Part shown: positions 4,730 through 5,020 of the stretch, one piece after another
How the letters are laid out: each line of letters begins with the position of its first letter
Position numbering within the stretch: the stretch's first letter is position 1
DNA from: Bacteroidaceae bacterium
Lineage (GTDB): Bacteria; Bacteroidota; Bacteroidia; Bacteroidales; Bacteroidaceae
DNA length: 5,020 nt
Direction of reading: 5' to 3'
Assembly: GCA_030843315.1 (NCBI GenBank)
Contig: JAUUPT010000134.1
Span: forward strand, 1 to 5,020
Position numbers and translations under genes: made by a program
Notes under the pieces: model-generated
What the model was told of the DNA's origin: nothing
Databases searched by the model: none
The model's input: only the letters and a program-made list of their open reading frames with translations

Positions 4730-5020
4730 ACATTGAGCATTTCCAATACGATACAAAGACACAAAAAATATCTGATTGTCAATGTAAAACTCGTTTTTTT
4801 ATGTATAACAATCTCCTCCCTAATAAGAAAATTAATCAATTAAATTAATCAGGTACTTATTATTCGTCGATTGCCAATATTATGCAAGTTAAACGTTAGA
4901 AAAGTGGCAATATAGATTTTGTATGGCTTCAAAAGGTGAATAATTAACAGAATAGAGATTGTCCCAGACTTATAGAAGAGTAGATGAGAGGTCGGAAAAT
5001 ATAAACAAGGTTCGATGGCG
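4730..5020. other. AT-rich 3' intergenic region without a recognisable gene
   Basis: I see no gene here; every frame is broken by stops except a minus-strand stretch entering from the right edge (roughly 4855-5019) that has no start and no recognisable motif. Visible structure: ATTAATCA at 4831-4838 and again at 4844-4851; inverted arms ATTGCCA (4870-4876) and TGGCAAT (4905-4911) separated by 28 bp; and a near-match to a -7 box, TAGATTTTG (4913-4921), one base too long. It probably holds the upstream control region of a gene beyond the window. Confidence 0.5.
4754..4782 (-). promoter_or_regulatory. Possible minus-strand promoter facing the terminator
   Basis: On the minus strand TGTCTTTG (4761-4754) matches seven of eight positions of TAnnTTTG, and a TTGACA string (4782-4777) lies upstream with an 18-nt gap after TTG. 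Initiation near 4747 would run into the stem-loop at 4729-4697 and produce an RNA of only about 60 nt. It may be a fortuitous match in AT-rich DNA. Confidence 0.25.

Noticed and set aside
4870..4911. ATTGCCA/TGGCAAT inverted repeat as a transposon end or attachment site
   Set aside because: The arms are only 7 bp with a 28-bp gap, and there is no transposase, integrase, tRNA gene or target duplication nearby.
4855..5019. Partial minus-strand coding region entering from the right edge
   Set aside because: The open stretch of about 55 codons has no start codon in view, is rich in Ile and Leu as AT-rich DNA tends to be, and shows no motif.

Overview
The window looks like a chromosomal segment of a gut Bacteroides or a close relative in the Bacteroidales. 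The signs are promoter-like TAnnTTTG elements in place of sigma-70 boxes, weak or absent Shine-Dalgarno sequences, moderate to low GC with AT-rich gaps, and genes of types common in that group. The species cannot be fixed from the sequence alone.

Layout. (1) Positions 1-51 hold the tail of an upstream plus-strand unit, seen only as its intrinsic terminator. (2) Positions 52-723 are a long gap with no convincing gene. It contains an array of six degenerate 22-bp direct repeats (351-482), two copies of the palindrome CCGATCGG, several short dyads, and a promoter-like element just before the next gene. (3) Positions 724-1557 (+) encode a divergent Fpg/Nei-family DNA glycosylase-like protein. It keeps the family fold signatures but lacks the usual Pro2 nucleophile and one zinc-ligand cysteine. 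(4) Positions 1580-2488 (-) encode a secreted or periplasmic TolB-like PD40 beta-propeller. It converges on the glycosylase gene, and the two share one bidirectional terminator that contains the glycosylase stop codon. (5) Positions 2489-2750 are a divergent regulatory gap with candidate promoters in both directions, a perfect 12-bp palindrome and a possible 42-codon leader ORF. (6) Positions 2751-4043 (+) encode a 12-TM MATE-family exporter, followed 13 bp later by a Vat/CatB-family xenobiotic O-acetyltransferase (4057-4689, +). They look like a two-gene operon that ends in a strong stem-loop at 4697-4729. (7) Positions 4730-5020 are AT-rich and carry no gene that I can support.

The clearest functional theme is the MATE plus acetyltransferase pair: one protein would export a small toxic molecule and the other would inactivate it by acetylation, which suggests a drug or natural-product resistance module. 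By eye this pair is more AT-rich than the glycosylase and propeller genes. The strongest oddities are the non-canonical active site and damaged zinc finger of the glycosylase-like protein, and the 22-bp repeat array upstream of it. I found no clear evidence of an entirely new multi-gene system.
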